Positions 47,364 to 55,232 of a stretch of 64,000 nucleotides of DNA are shown piece by piece. The stretch covers positions 37,746 to 101,745 of the forward strand of contig JAITGA010000009.1 of NCBI GenBank assembly GCA_031280955.1, written 5' to 3'. The stretch's first letter is position 1. Each line of letters starts with the position of its first letter. Under the pieces are notes generated by a model. The model saw only the letters and a list, made by a program, of their open reading frames with translations, ran no database searches and was not told where the DNA came from. The translations under genes were made by a program, and so were the position numbers. The stretch comes from Lachnospiraceae bacterium. Its GTDB lineage: Bacteria; Bacillota; Clostridia; Lachnospirales; Lachnospiraceae.

Positions 47364-47651
47364 ATGGCAGAAAGAATAAGTATCAATGTAGAAGTGGCAT
47401 CAGGTATTTACACTAGGTCTTTGAGCAAGATAGACCAACTACGTGAAGAGATTAGCTCACTCATGACAGAAATCGAACGTCTGGAAACGGACGGAGAATG
47501 GCGCGGTGCTTCAGCGTCTAAGTTCTTCGGACAACACTATGAGCTAAAACCCAAGTTCACATCAGAATTTCCTGATGCACTAACACAGCTGGCGGAAAAC
47601 CTCAACACGAATCTGCAAAATCTGGTCACGGCGGATCAAGCGAACGCATGA
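47364..47651 (+). CDS. WXG100 protein, EsxA-like
   Basis: 95 residues, two helices joined by the turn EWRGASASKFF (the W-x-G signature near residue 47). Secreted as a dimer through EssC and required for the machine in related systems. AAAGGAG precedes the ATG. It is the only WXG100 protein in the window and is followed by a gap with a shared leader sequence. Confidence 0.88.
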   Translation: MAERISINVEVASGIYTRSLSKIDQLREEISSLMTEIERLETDGEWRGASASKFFGQHYELKPKFTSEFPDALTQLAENLNTNLQNLVTADQANA

Positions 47652-47702
47652 GTCCATGTTGCTAAAGGATACACGAAGTATGTGTATCCTTTAGTTGTGA
47701 CA

Positions 47703-47765
47703 GTATTTTGATTTATAACCCTTAGATATGGATTTATTGTTCACAAGATAGAGATATATGTAGGG
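47703..47765 (+). repeat. Shared 5' leader element, copy 1
   Basis: Begins TATTTTGATTTATAAC and continues through TTAGATAT.GATTTAT; the same sequence recurs at about 54835-54885 in front of the esaB-like gene. It may be a promoter or leader common to secretion genes. Confidence 0.55.
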
Positions 47766-47859
47766 GTATTGATTTTTAGCAAAGCAAAAGTGTGTTTTTT
47801 ATAATCATACATAGTGTTAGTTTTAGTTGTTTGATTTTTTGGGAAGGGGGGATAAACAC

Positions 47860-48129
47860 ATGGCAGAAGACATTATTTCACTAGACACAAATGAGTACGA
47901 CGAAGCGCAGATTAGTTACGACGAGCGTGTAGCTAGTCTAAGGTTTCTTACTGACAATTTCAATCATAAAGAAAGTGCTAGAGGTAACTCCAGATTACAG
48001 GCATATATTACCGCAGTGACGGTTCTCAAATCCACTCGAACTAACTTTGAGAACTTCCAATTACGGATAGTCACCCAACTGGGTGATGTTCGTAGCGGCT
48101 TTAGTGCGGCTGACGAAGCAGGAGCATGA
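47860..48129 (+). CDS. Small helical T7SS partner protein (YwqI-like)
   Basis: 89 residues, all helical, no WXG motif; ends with ADEAGA. Size and position (before a YwqH-like gene and an LXG gene) match the small LXG-associated proteins such as YwqI/Lap1 that form a complex with the LXG domain for secretion. The start ATG at 47860 has GGAAGGGGGG upstream. Assignment rests on context more than on motifs. Confidence 0.6.
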   Translation: MAEDIISLDTNEYDEAQISYDERVASLRFLTDNFNHKESARGNSRLQAYITAVTVLKSTRTNFENFQLRIVTQLGDVRSGFSAADEAGA

Positions 48130-48223
48130 CACAGGAGAGTTATACCAGAATGTCAAAAGTAGCTAGTGGGTTTGTGGTGAAGGTCATTATAAATAGTATG
48201 TACCATGATAACAGGAGAGAAAG

Positions 48224-48592
48224 ATGAATGAGAATATAGATGCCTTAAAAAGAGAACGAGAAAAGCTAAAAGAGCAAACTAACAGTTTAAATTGGAAACT
48301 AAATAGAATGATACCAATTAAGAATAGTTTAGAACTCAATATGGGTAAAATGAAAAATTTCAAGGTATTAAGCAATAGTTGGCGCGGACTAAGTGAAAAG
48401 AAACATGATACTACAACTTCGTCACTAGAAAGGGAATATACTACTTACATAAAACGAATTGAAGATATGGTATCACAAGTAAAGGAACAGATTAGTGCGA
48501 ATGATATCAAAGTCAATTCCCTAACAAATGAAATAAATAAACAGGAAGCAGCGAATCTCATTTCCGGCACAGGAAATGTGTTTACATATTGA
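48224..48592 (+). CDS. Coiled-coil T7SS partner protein (YwqH/DUF5082-like)
   Basis: 122 residues, helix-turn-helix coiled coil with a central NSWRGLSEKKHD turn typical of YwqH-type proteins. The Bacillus order ywqH-ywqI-LXG-immunity is similar to the order here (YwqI-like, YwqH-like, LXG, lipoprotein). AGGAGAGA precedes the ATG. It lies 24 bases before LXG effector 2 and is probably its chaperone. Confidence 0.7.
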   Translation: MNENIDALKREREKLKEQTNSLNWKLNRMIPIKNSLELNMGKMKNFKVLSNSWRGLSEKKHDTTTSSLEREYTTYIKRIEDMVSQVKEQISANDIKVNSLTNEINKQEAANLISGTGNVFTY

Positions 48593-48615
48593 TAACTGTA
48601 AGAGGGTGAGCAGAC

Positions 48616-50157
48616 ATGAGTTACCGAATCGACTATCTGGAAATGATAAGCTTCCATAATGAAGTTAGAGTTGCTTCCGACGATTATAAGAACGGTCTGG
48701 AAGAGCTAAGTAAATCAGTCAAGGAGTTCATCAACATGAACTCCTTTAAAGGCACGACTGCCAAACAGGTAAAAGACTATATGAGTGAAATCAATCTGGT
48801 GGTCATAAAGGGGATGATGGTTTTGCATGATGAGCTAAGTAATGTCATCAGTGCATATATAAATGGGTATCGTGAGAATATTGACCCTGACGAAGTCACA
48901 ATAATCGATTGTAATAGTCTCGAGGAATTAATTTTTGATTTCCATGTGTCACATCAGAAATTCATCGAACTGAATAATGAGTTAAACTACGAAGTAGACA
49001 ATAGTGTGCTTGACTTGCCTCAACCTGCCGGCGGTGCTGTTAATGCTCTGTTCGAGAAGACAATAAATGACTTGAAAGACCTACGTACCGGGGTAGGCGA
49101 ACGTGAGTTAGCACATCAATCTGATTTGTCTGAGTTTAACATGATAATAGGTTTACTTAATGGTTTCATGGAAGCACACGCAAAGTTCCATGAGGATGTC
49201 AGCAAGCTACCCTTTTCTATGCCTGTCACTAGAATGTATGAATCGATGGCAGAGTTAGTAGAGACAAAGGAACACTCATTCTTGCTTCAAGAATTGACAT
49301 CACTTATTACCGAGTTGGGGAGCAATCCCATGCGATGGTTGGCGATGGATGCGAAGCAAAAGAACGAAGTGTACCGCAAAATAATGAATACTGAGGCTCG
49401 GGAATGGAAAGTACTCGATGATGGACAAAAAGAAGTATTGCTCAGATTCAGGCAAGAGTATGCACTGATGAATGTAAACCCCGGCGTGTGTCCGTATTTG
49501 ATAAGTTCTTGGATGATGTCTGATTTCGGTTGGGAGGTTTCTTTCGATGAATTATTATATATCAGGGATGTTCTCACCCGCTATAACATCACAAACATGA
49601 ACAGTATCATGATGTTCATGGCAACATGTGCGCATGAAAGCGGAAGGGGGAGTGCTACCCTAGAAATATTACAAAATGGTAGACCCGTAGGGAGTAATAC
49701 TGCTGAAGCGCGGGGAGCGAGTTATATACAGCTCACACATGAGTATAATCACAAAGCATTTCTGGAAAAGATGGGAGACACATATAGTGGAGTTAATACA
49801 GCTGTACATATATCAGAGAATTATAGCCCATGGGAAGTATCAGCATGGTTTTGGTGTATGGTAGAAAAATCACATATGAACAACATAAATAATTATGTGA
49901 ATGAGTATGGGAACTCACTAGGTGTTTTCTTCGTAACACAATCTTATGTAAATGGTTGGCCAGAGGTCAAAGTGAATGGAGTGAAAATACAGTTTAAAAA
50001 CAGTGAAATGATAAAGATAAGGGATGGTGAAATTATCCTGGATATCGATAAAAATAACAGATTTTATTGTGATGTTGATAAACTTAGATACCCGGCACCT
50101 CGTGGTTGGGATAAACGAGAGCAGCGTTACCATGAAGCAAACGGGATTTTTAAGTAG
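48616..50157 (+). CDS. LXG effector 2 with GH19-like C-terminal domain
   Basis: 513 residues, same plan as effector 1. The central linker (LGSNPMRWLAMDAKQKNEVY and the following 70 residues) is almost identical to effector 1, while the LXG helices and the part after HESGRG differ. Presumed catalytic Glu341 in CAHESGRG, then ARGASYIQLTHEYNH, VSAWFW, FVTQSYVNGWP and a final YHEANGIFK. AGAGGGTGAG precedes the ATG. A cognate lipoprotein gene follows 18 bases later. Confidence 0.8.
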   Translation: MSYRIDYLEMISFHNEVRVASDDYKNGLEELSKSVKEFINMNSFKGTTAKQVKDYMSEINLVVIKGMMVLHDELSNVISAYINGYRENIDPDEVTIIDCNSLEELIFDFHVSHQKFIELNNELNYEVDNSVLDLPQPAGGAVNALFEKTINDLKDLRTGVGERELAHQSDLSEFNMIIGLLNGFMEAHAKFHEDVSKLPFSMPVTRMYESMAELVETKEHSFLLQELTSLITELGSNPMRWLAMDAKQKNEVYRKIMNTEAREWKVLDDGQKEVLLRFRQEYALMNVNPGVCPYLISSWMMSDFGWEVSFDELLYIRDVLTRYNITNMNSIMMFMATCAHESGRGSATLEILQNGRPVGSNTAEARGASYIQLTHEYNHKAFLEKMGDTYSGVNTAVHISENYSPWEVSAWFWCMVEKSHMNNINNYVNEYGNSLGVFFVTQSYVNGWPEVKVNGVKIQFKNSEMIKIRDGEIILDIDKNNRFYCDVDKLRYPAPRGWDKREQRYHEANGIFK

Positions 50158-50175
50158 AGAGCGAAGGTGGTGGTG

Positions 50176-51174
50176 ATGAAGAAAGTGAGAAGCACAGTAC
50201 TAATTACACTAATGATACTTTTATTTGGCTGTACTAATATTGATACTAATGACACACTTAATACGCATGATGAAATAACTGGCGCACAAGTTGAAATACT
50301 CGGCTCACAAGAACAAGCTTGTGAGAACTGTGAAGAGTACAAATACAAATACTATAAACTTCTTGAATTAACAACTGAAAGTAGCAAGGAAAACACAGAA
50401 ACGCAAAATCAAGAAAATGAAGTGATATGTACTACCTGTGAAGAAGCAAGTATAAATGAAGCAAGCACTATAGACAACAATCAATTATCAGGGTCATCAA
50501 GTGAAGTTTCATATTTTACTACTACTAGGCAAGATGATGTAGAAACACATTTAGGAATAAGCGCAGTTAGGTGGTTCGAAGTGGTTGAAATGACAGATGA
50601 CAGATTAATGATGCAAATCAATAGAGAACTATGTAAAGCAGCAACATCTTGGATTAAAGGAGTAGTAAACCCTTCAAATATAATGTATCAGAATCTGGAT
50701 CTTATATGTGCCAATGATCGGTTTTTATCTATGCGGATGGGGTATGACACCGATAATTATGTGTTTAAGCATTTATATTATGTGTATATAACAATAGATA
50801 TACAATCCGGCAATCGTGTATTTCTAAATGATTTAATCAGAGTGGACAATGAGTTTGCAACCCTTTTCCACAGCGGTGATATAGTACAACCGGTATTTTA
50901 TGCTCACCACGAGTTTGACATTGATGGTCATACTGAAAATCTGGTGAGAGGTCTTTCCAGAATGACAGTAGAGGAAGTATTGGAAGCGTTAGAGCAGTGT
51001 TCAATAGACAAAGCAGACAGGGAGTATAATGATCGTTTAGGGGAGTTCATCAGTCCTTCATTTTATGTTGAACCAGGCAAACTAATAATTGTCATTCCCC
51101 GAGGTGCTAATCTTGTTCGTTACGCCATCAACATCGATGACATTGAAGATTTCCTTTTAGTGCCGAAGTGGTAG
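50176..51174 (+). CDS. Immunity-like lipoprotein 2 (RsiV-like)
   Basis: 332 residues, lipobox LLFGC, linker with CENC and CTTC, then the DUF4163/DUF3298-like region (ANDRFLSMRMGYDTD, YYVYITIDIQSGNRVF, SPSFYVEPGKLIIVIP, DIEDFLLVPKW). Very close to lipoprotein 1 over most of its length, diverging near residues 160-185 where specificity loops may lie. Start ATG 50176 after AAGGTGG. Follows effector 2. Confidence 0.72.
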   Translation: MKKVRSTVLITLMILLFGCTNIDTNDTLNTHDEITGAQVEILGSQEQACENCEEYKYKYYKLLELTTESSKENTETQNQENEVICTTCEEASINEASTIDNNQLSGSSSEVSYFTTTRQDDVETHLGISAVRWFEVVEMTDDRLMMQINRELCKAATSWIKGVVNPSNIMYQNLDLICANDRFLSMRMGYDTDNYVFKHLYYVYITIDIQSGNRVFLNDLIRVDNEFATLFHSGDIVQPVFYAHHEFDIDGHTENLVRGLSRMTVEEVLEALEQCSIDKADREYNDRLGEFISPSFYVEPGKLIIVIPRGANLVRYAINIDDIEDFLLVPKW

Positions 51175-51192
51175 GGGAAGGGAAGTGATTTA

Positions 51193-51228
51193 CAGTGTTA
51201 CCATGAAGCAAACGAGATTTTCAAGTAA
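51193..51228 (+). pseudogene. Leftover LXG effector C-terminal tail 2
   Basis: Twelve codons giving QCYHEANEIFK and stop (TAA), between lipoproteins 2 and 3. One Arg to Cys change against the functional tails. Remnant of a duplicated effector end. Confidence 0.82.
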
Positions 51229-51243
51229 AGAGCGAAGGTGGTG

Positions 51244-52221
51244 ATGAAGAAAGTGAGAAGCACAGTACTAATTATTTTTCTAATTTTTATGGTTGGCTGT
51301 ATAAATACTACTGTCAACGAAACGCATAATATGCTTGATGAAATAATTGGCGTACAAGTTGAAATAATTGACACACAAGAACCAACTTGTGAACTATGTG
51401 AAGAGTACAAATACAAATACCTAAAATTCCTTGAGTTCACGACTGAAAGCCGAACAGAAAACACAGAAACGCAAAATCAAGACGATGAAGTGATATGTGT
51501 TACATGTGAGGAAGCAAGTATAAATGAACTACTATTGATAGATAAAACTCAATTCACAGGTATCTCAGGTAAGGCTAATTATCTTCTTCACATTAGAAGA
51601 GATGATGTAGTAACAGAGCTAGGTGAAAGTGAACTTATGTGGTTCAATGTGATAGGTATTGAAGATAGTAGCCTTGAGAGTAAAATCAATAGAGAACTAG
51701 GAAAAGCGGCGACATCGTGGATTAAGGGAGGGATAAATCCAAAGAATGTGTATAGTACGTTTCTTATATGCAATAGTGATCGCTTTCTATCCGTGATGAT
51801 GCAGCACGATAATGGCGAAGTAAGAATGATGATGGAGTTTTACTGTGTATATATAACTATAGATGTGCAGTCGGGCAACCGTGTGTTTCTCAATGAGTTA
51901 ATAAGGGTAGATGAAGAGTTTGCAACTTTAATACATAATGGTGATAGAGTACACTCTACCTCACATGGGAGTGGACTTACAGCTAGTGGTTCAAACGAAA
52001 TCCCCTCTCATTGGACAGTTGAAAAAGTGTTGGAGAAATTAGAGCAGTGTTCAATAGACAAAGCAGACAGGGAGTATAGTGATATGTTTGAATTTTTCAG
52101 TTCTTCTTTTTACGTTGAACATGGCAAGTTAGTGATAGTCCTCACAGGCGGAACTGAACAAATTCACCTCGCTATCAACACCGATGACATAGAGGATTTC
52201 CTTCTAGTTCCGAAGTGGTAG
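51244..52221 (+). CDS. Immunity-like lipoprotein 3 (RsiV-like), divergent
   Basis: 325 residues, lipobox MVGC, CELC and CVTC pairs, then CNSDRFLSVMMQHDN, YCVYITIDVQSGNRVFLNE and SSFYVEHGKLVIVLTGG. It has the same framework as copies 1 and 2 but many more substitutions, so it probably protects against a different toxin variant whose gene is no longer adjacent. Start ATG 51244. It is an orphan immunity gene in this window. Confidence 0.7.
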   Translation: MKKVRSTVLIIFLIFMVGCINTTVNETHNMLDEIIGVQVEIIDTQEPTCELCEEYKYKYLKFLEFTTESRTENTETQNQDDEVICVTCEEASINELLLIDKTQFTGISGKANYLLHIRRDDVVTELGESELMWFNVIGIEDSSLESKINRELGKAATSWIKGGINPKNVYSTFLICNSDRFLSVMMQHDNGEVRMMMEFYCVYITIDVQSGNRVFLNELIRVDEEFATLIHNGDRVHSTSHGSGLTASGSNEIPSHWTVEKVLEKLEQCSIDKADREYSDMFEFFSSSFYVEHGKLVIVLTGGTEQIHLAINTDDIEDFLLVPKW

Positions 52222-52390
52222 GGAGAACGGAAGAAACGTCAAATTCGCTGTAGCGGAGTTGACAGTAGTTTAATACTTTTTGTTGAAAACGAAGAATCAC
52301 CGCTTAATCAATGTTGAAATCCACGAAAAATGCGCAAAAATACGTGGAAATAAACGATGACATTCTAGAAATAATGCTATATAATTACCT

Positions 52391-52430
52391 GCACGCATAC
52401 TAGTATGCTTGCTAGCACGCATACCAGTAT
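52391..52430. promoter_or_regulatory. Direct repeats upstream of the LytTR gene
   Basis: GCACGCATACTAGTAT (52391-52406) and GCACGCATACCAGTAT (52415-52430) are 24 bp apart, and GCATACTAGTATGC (52395-52408) is a perfect palindrome. The element lies in the 300-base gap 52222-52521 about 100 bases before the regulator gene and may be its binding site. No other feature seen in this gap. Confidence 0.55.
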
Positions 52431-52521
52431 ACTAGTAAACTGTAATTTTGAAGTAGCAATCGGTTGCTTGGCTTAGGTACATGAATAACGAGAGTAGGGG
52501 TTAATAAGGGGGTGTGTTGTC

Positions 52522-53238
52522 ATGATTAACATAGCTATATGTGACAGTAAAAAAGAATATATAGATGATTTTGCTGATTTTCTTAGGGAGGAATATAGTA
52601 GAAATGGTGTTTCTCCTACTATTGATTCATATAAAACAAGAAAGGAATTGTATAAAAAACTTAAAACATGTGAATATGATATAATTGCCATAGATGCTAA
52701 CAGAAATCATATGAGCAATATCAAGACTGTTGAAAAAATAAGGGGAACTGGCAGTAATGCTCGAATGGCGTTTATTAGTTCTTCTAGTGACTATGTGATA
52801 GAAGCATATAAAAGTGAACCGCATCGATGTTTGTTGAAGAGTGGATTAGGTGAAATACTGATAGAATATATGGCAGCAGCACAGGAGAAGAAAGATATTA
52901 CTTTTCGCCATCTTTCTTACAAATTTTCAGAGGGGGGAAAAAATATAGTTCCGGCACAAATAGTTTATGTGGAGAGCAATGGGCATGTACTGACGTTTAA
53001 TATGGAGGAGAGTGGTGTTTGTTATCATTTACTTTCCAAACTTGATATTGAAGAGACAGCTTTACAGCCATATGGTTTTCTTCGAATACACAAGAGTTTT
53101 TTAGTTAATGTGAAATTTGTGAAGGAGATAAGGTATAGGGAAATGGAGCTTACTATGGGGATAAAATTGCCTATACCGAAAACAAAATATGGTGCTGTAA
53201 AGAAGCAATTCGCAGAAATGAAGATGGCCTGTTCTTAA
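52522..53238 (+). CDS. LytTR response regulator
   Basis: 238 residues. N-terminal receiver domain with the acidic residue in ICDSKKE, a likely phospho-acceptor aspartate in IIAIDANRNHM and lysine in CLLKSG; the loop is less conserved than usual. The C-terminal LytTR DNA-binding domain has VPAQIVYVESNGHVLTF, LQPYGFLRIHKSFLVNVKF and a final region of 10-stranded fold. AAGGGGGTG precedes the ATG. No sensor kinase gene is adjacent; it likely controls the surrounding secretion genes. Confidence 0.85.
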   Translation: MINIAICDSKKEYIDDFADFLREEYSRNGVSPTIDSYKTRKELYKKLKTCEYDIIAIDANRNHMSNIKTVEKIRGTGSNARMAFISSSSDYVIEAYKSEPHRCLLKSGLGEILIEYMAAAQEKKDITFRHLSYKFSEGGKNIVPAQIVYVESNGHVLTFNMEESGVCYHLLSKLDIEETALQPYGFLRIHKSFLVNVKFVKEIRYREMELTMGIKLPIPKTKYGAVKKQFAEMKMACS

Positions 53239-53320
53239 TATTGCCCCACCAGAATTTTACGACAATCTTTGTGCATGATTTATTTGGTGGAGTAGTAACC
53301 AGTTTTATTTATGTAAAACA

Positions 53321-53531
53321 CTCCTTTTCCTAAGTGGCAGGGGAAAAGGAGTTTTTTATTGTTAAAAAATTTATGAATGAAATTATTTCAGCCACAAAAA
53401 AAGGCTATCAAATTCAAAAAAAGGACGTAAATCGACTGGAAGTTAATATTTCATAATGATACTATTATGTTACAAGCTAGGAGAAAGAGGGTGAGTAGAT
53501 GAGTTACCGAATAGACTATCAAGAAATGATA
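53321..53531 (+). repeat. Long direct repeat, copy B (includes terminator and promoter P3)
   Basis: Second copy of the rsmB-terminator/LXG-promoter segment, 11,195 bases from copy A. The hairpin CTCCTTTTCC/GGAAAAGGAG (53321-53351) is perfect here and followed by six T. The promoter box reads TGGAAG (53437-53442), 17-bp spacer, TACTAT (53460-53465). Confidence 0.9.
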
Positions 53532-53642
53532 AGCTTCCATAATGAAGTTAATTGTAACGTTGATAAACTTAGATACCCGGCACCACGTGGTTGGGATAGT
53601 CGAGAGCAGCGTTACCATGAAGCAAACGAGATATTCAAGTAG
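53499..53642 (+). pseudogene. Internally deleted LXG effector, 47 codons left
   Basis: An intact reading frame with the normal promoter, ribosome site and ATG. Residues 1-18 (MSYRIDYQEMISFHNEVN) equal the start of the LXG effectors; residues 19-47 (CNVDKLRYPAPRGWDSREQR, then YHEANEIFK) equal the end of effector 2. All the rest, about 470 codons, is gone. The downstream immunity lipoprotein is intact. Confidence 0.9.
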
Positions 53643-53660
53643 AAAGCGAAGGTGGTGGTG

Positions 53661-54635
53661 ATGAAGAAAGTGAGAAGCACAGTACTAATTATCTTTCTAG
53701 TTTTTATGGTTGGCTGTATAAATACTACTGTCAACGAAACGTTTGATGCGCCTGATGAAATAATTGGCGCACATGTTGAAATAATTGACAAACAAGAACC
53801 ATCTTGTGAAAACTGTGAAGAGTACAAATACAAATACTATAAACTTCTTGAATTAACAACTGAAAGCCGCAAAGAAAACACAGAAACGCAAAATCAAGAA
53901 GATGAAGTGATATGTACTACCTGTGAAGAAGCAAGCAGTTTAGACAACGACCATCTTGTAGGGTCATCAAGTGAAGTTTCATATTTTACTACTATTACGC
54001 AAGATGATGTAGAAACACAATTAGGCATACGAACAGTCAGGTGGTTCAAAGTGGTTGAAATGACAGATGAAAGATTAATGATGCAAATCAATAGAGAACT
54101 AGGTAAAGCGGCAACATCGTGGATTAAGGGAGTGGTACATCCAGAAAACGTACGGTTTCCAACACTTATATCTGCTAACAACCGTTTTTTGTCTATGCGG
54201 ATGGGGTATGATACCGAAGGTTATGTGTGGAAGGATTTATATTATGTGTATATAACAATAGATATACAATCCGGCAATCGTGTATTTCTAAATGATTTAA
54301 TCAGGGTGGACGAAAAGTTTGCATCCCTTTTCCGCCACGGTGGTATAGTACAACCGGTACTTTATGCTGATAGTTTTGCCTATGGTTCTACTATTGAAAA
54401 TCTAGAGGGGTTTCTTTCCAAAACGACAGTAAAAGAAGTATTGGAAAAGTTAGAGCAGTGTTCAATAGACAAAGCAGACAGGGAGTATAATGATCGTTTA
54501 AGGGAGTTCATTAGCCCTTCATTTTATGTCGAACCAGGCAAACTAATAGTTGTCATTCCCGGAGGTGCTAATCTTTTGCGTTTCGCCATCAACACCGAAG
54601 ACATTGAAGATTTCCTTTTAGTGCCGAAGTGGTAG
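53661..54635 (+). CDS. Immunity-like lipoprotein 4 (RsiV-like), mosaic
   Basis: About 324 residues, lipobox MVGC. The first third follows lipoprotein 3 (FMVGCINTTVNET), the middle follows lipoprotein 1 (ASSLDND, ANNRFLSMRMGYDTE), and the end follows lipoprotein 2 (EFISPSFYVEPGKLI, GANLLRFAI). It sits behind the deleted effector remnant and would still make immunity. Start ATG 53661 after AAGGTGG. Confidence 0.72.
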   Translation: MKKVRSTVLIIFLVFMVGCINTTVNETFDAPDEIIGAHVEIIDKQEPSCENCEEYKYKYYKLLELTTESRKENTETQNQEDEVICTTCEEASSLDNDHLVGSSSEVSYFTTITQDDVETQLGIRTVRWFKVVEMTDERLMMQINRELGKAATSWIKGVVHPENVRFPTLISANNRFLSMRMGYDTEGYVWKDLYYVYITIDIQSGNRVFLNDLIRVDEKFASLFRHGGIVQPVLYADSFAYGSTIENLEGFLSKTTVKEVLEKLEQCSIDKADREYNDRLREFISPSFYVEPGKLIVVIPGGANLLRFAINTEDIEDFLLVPKW

Positions 54636-54967
54636 GGGGAGGGAAGGGATTTCTGATACTGTCAAACATAGAGTACAAGAAATCAAAAAGAAATCAAAAA
54701 TATAACAAAAAGACAGTCAGATGACATATAAATTATATCAGCCACAAAAAACGGCTATCAAATTCAAAAAAAGGACGTAAATCGACTTGAAGTCAATTTT
54801 TCATAATGATACTATTAACTTTTAGTTATAAACTATATTTTGATTTATAACTTTTAGATACAGATTTATGGTTCGCATGAGAGAGGCTCAAGGATAGGTA
54901 GGGATATTTTTTTTGACTAAGCAATGAAGAGCTATAAAAATCCTTTGTTTAATGAAGCGGGAGAAAA
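54636..54967. other. Gap with T7SS promoter box P4 and leader copy 2
   Basis: No gene in these 332 bases. Promoter box P4 reads TTGAAG (54787-54792), 17-bp spacer, TACTAT (54810-54815), with the conserved CAAATTCAAAAAAAGGAC block upstream. The shared leader TATTTTGATTTATAAC starts near 54836. They probably drive the secretion-machine operon that follows. Confidence 0.65.
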
Positions 54968-55201
54968 ATGTATATCACTATTACAATCAGAACGGAAAGT
55001 CAAGGCATAGATATCCGCATTGATTCCAGCCAGTACATAAGCGAAGGCTTCAAGGTGGCAATGGAACGTGGGTTACTTGGGTTGGATACAGAACCATATT
55101 GTTGCTTTTCGAAAATGAATGAAAGAATTGTAAGTTTATACAAGACATTTGCACAAGAGAATATATATAGTGGGGATTGTCTTAGTGTGATTACCAAATG
55201 A
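54968..55201 (+). CDS. esaB: EsaB/YukD-like ubiquitin-fold protein
   Basis: 77 residues beginning MYITITIR and ending NIYSGDCLSVI. Length, the strand-rich opening and the final GDxLxVI pattern match YukD/EsaB, the small ubiquitin-like cytosolic regulator of type VIIb secretion. It precedes essB, as in other loci. GCGGGAGAAAA precedes the ATG. Confidence 0.82.
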   Translation: MYITITIRTESQGIDIRIDSSQYISEGFKVAMERGLLGLDTEPYCCFSKMNERIVSLYKTFAQENIYSGDCLSVITK

Positions 55202-55232
55202 TACTAAATTGATGAAATAATAACCAAAAGAA

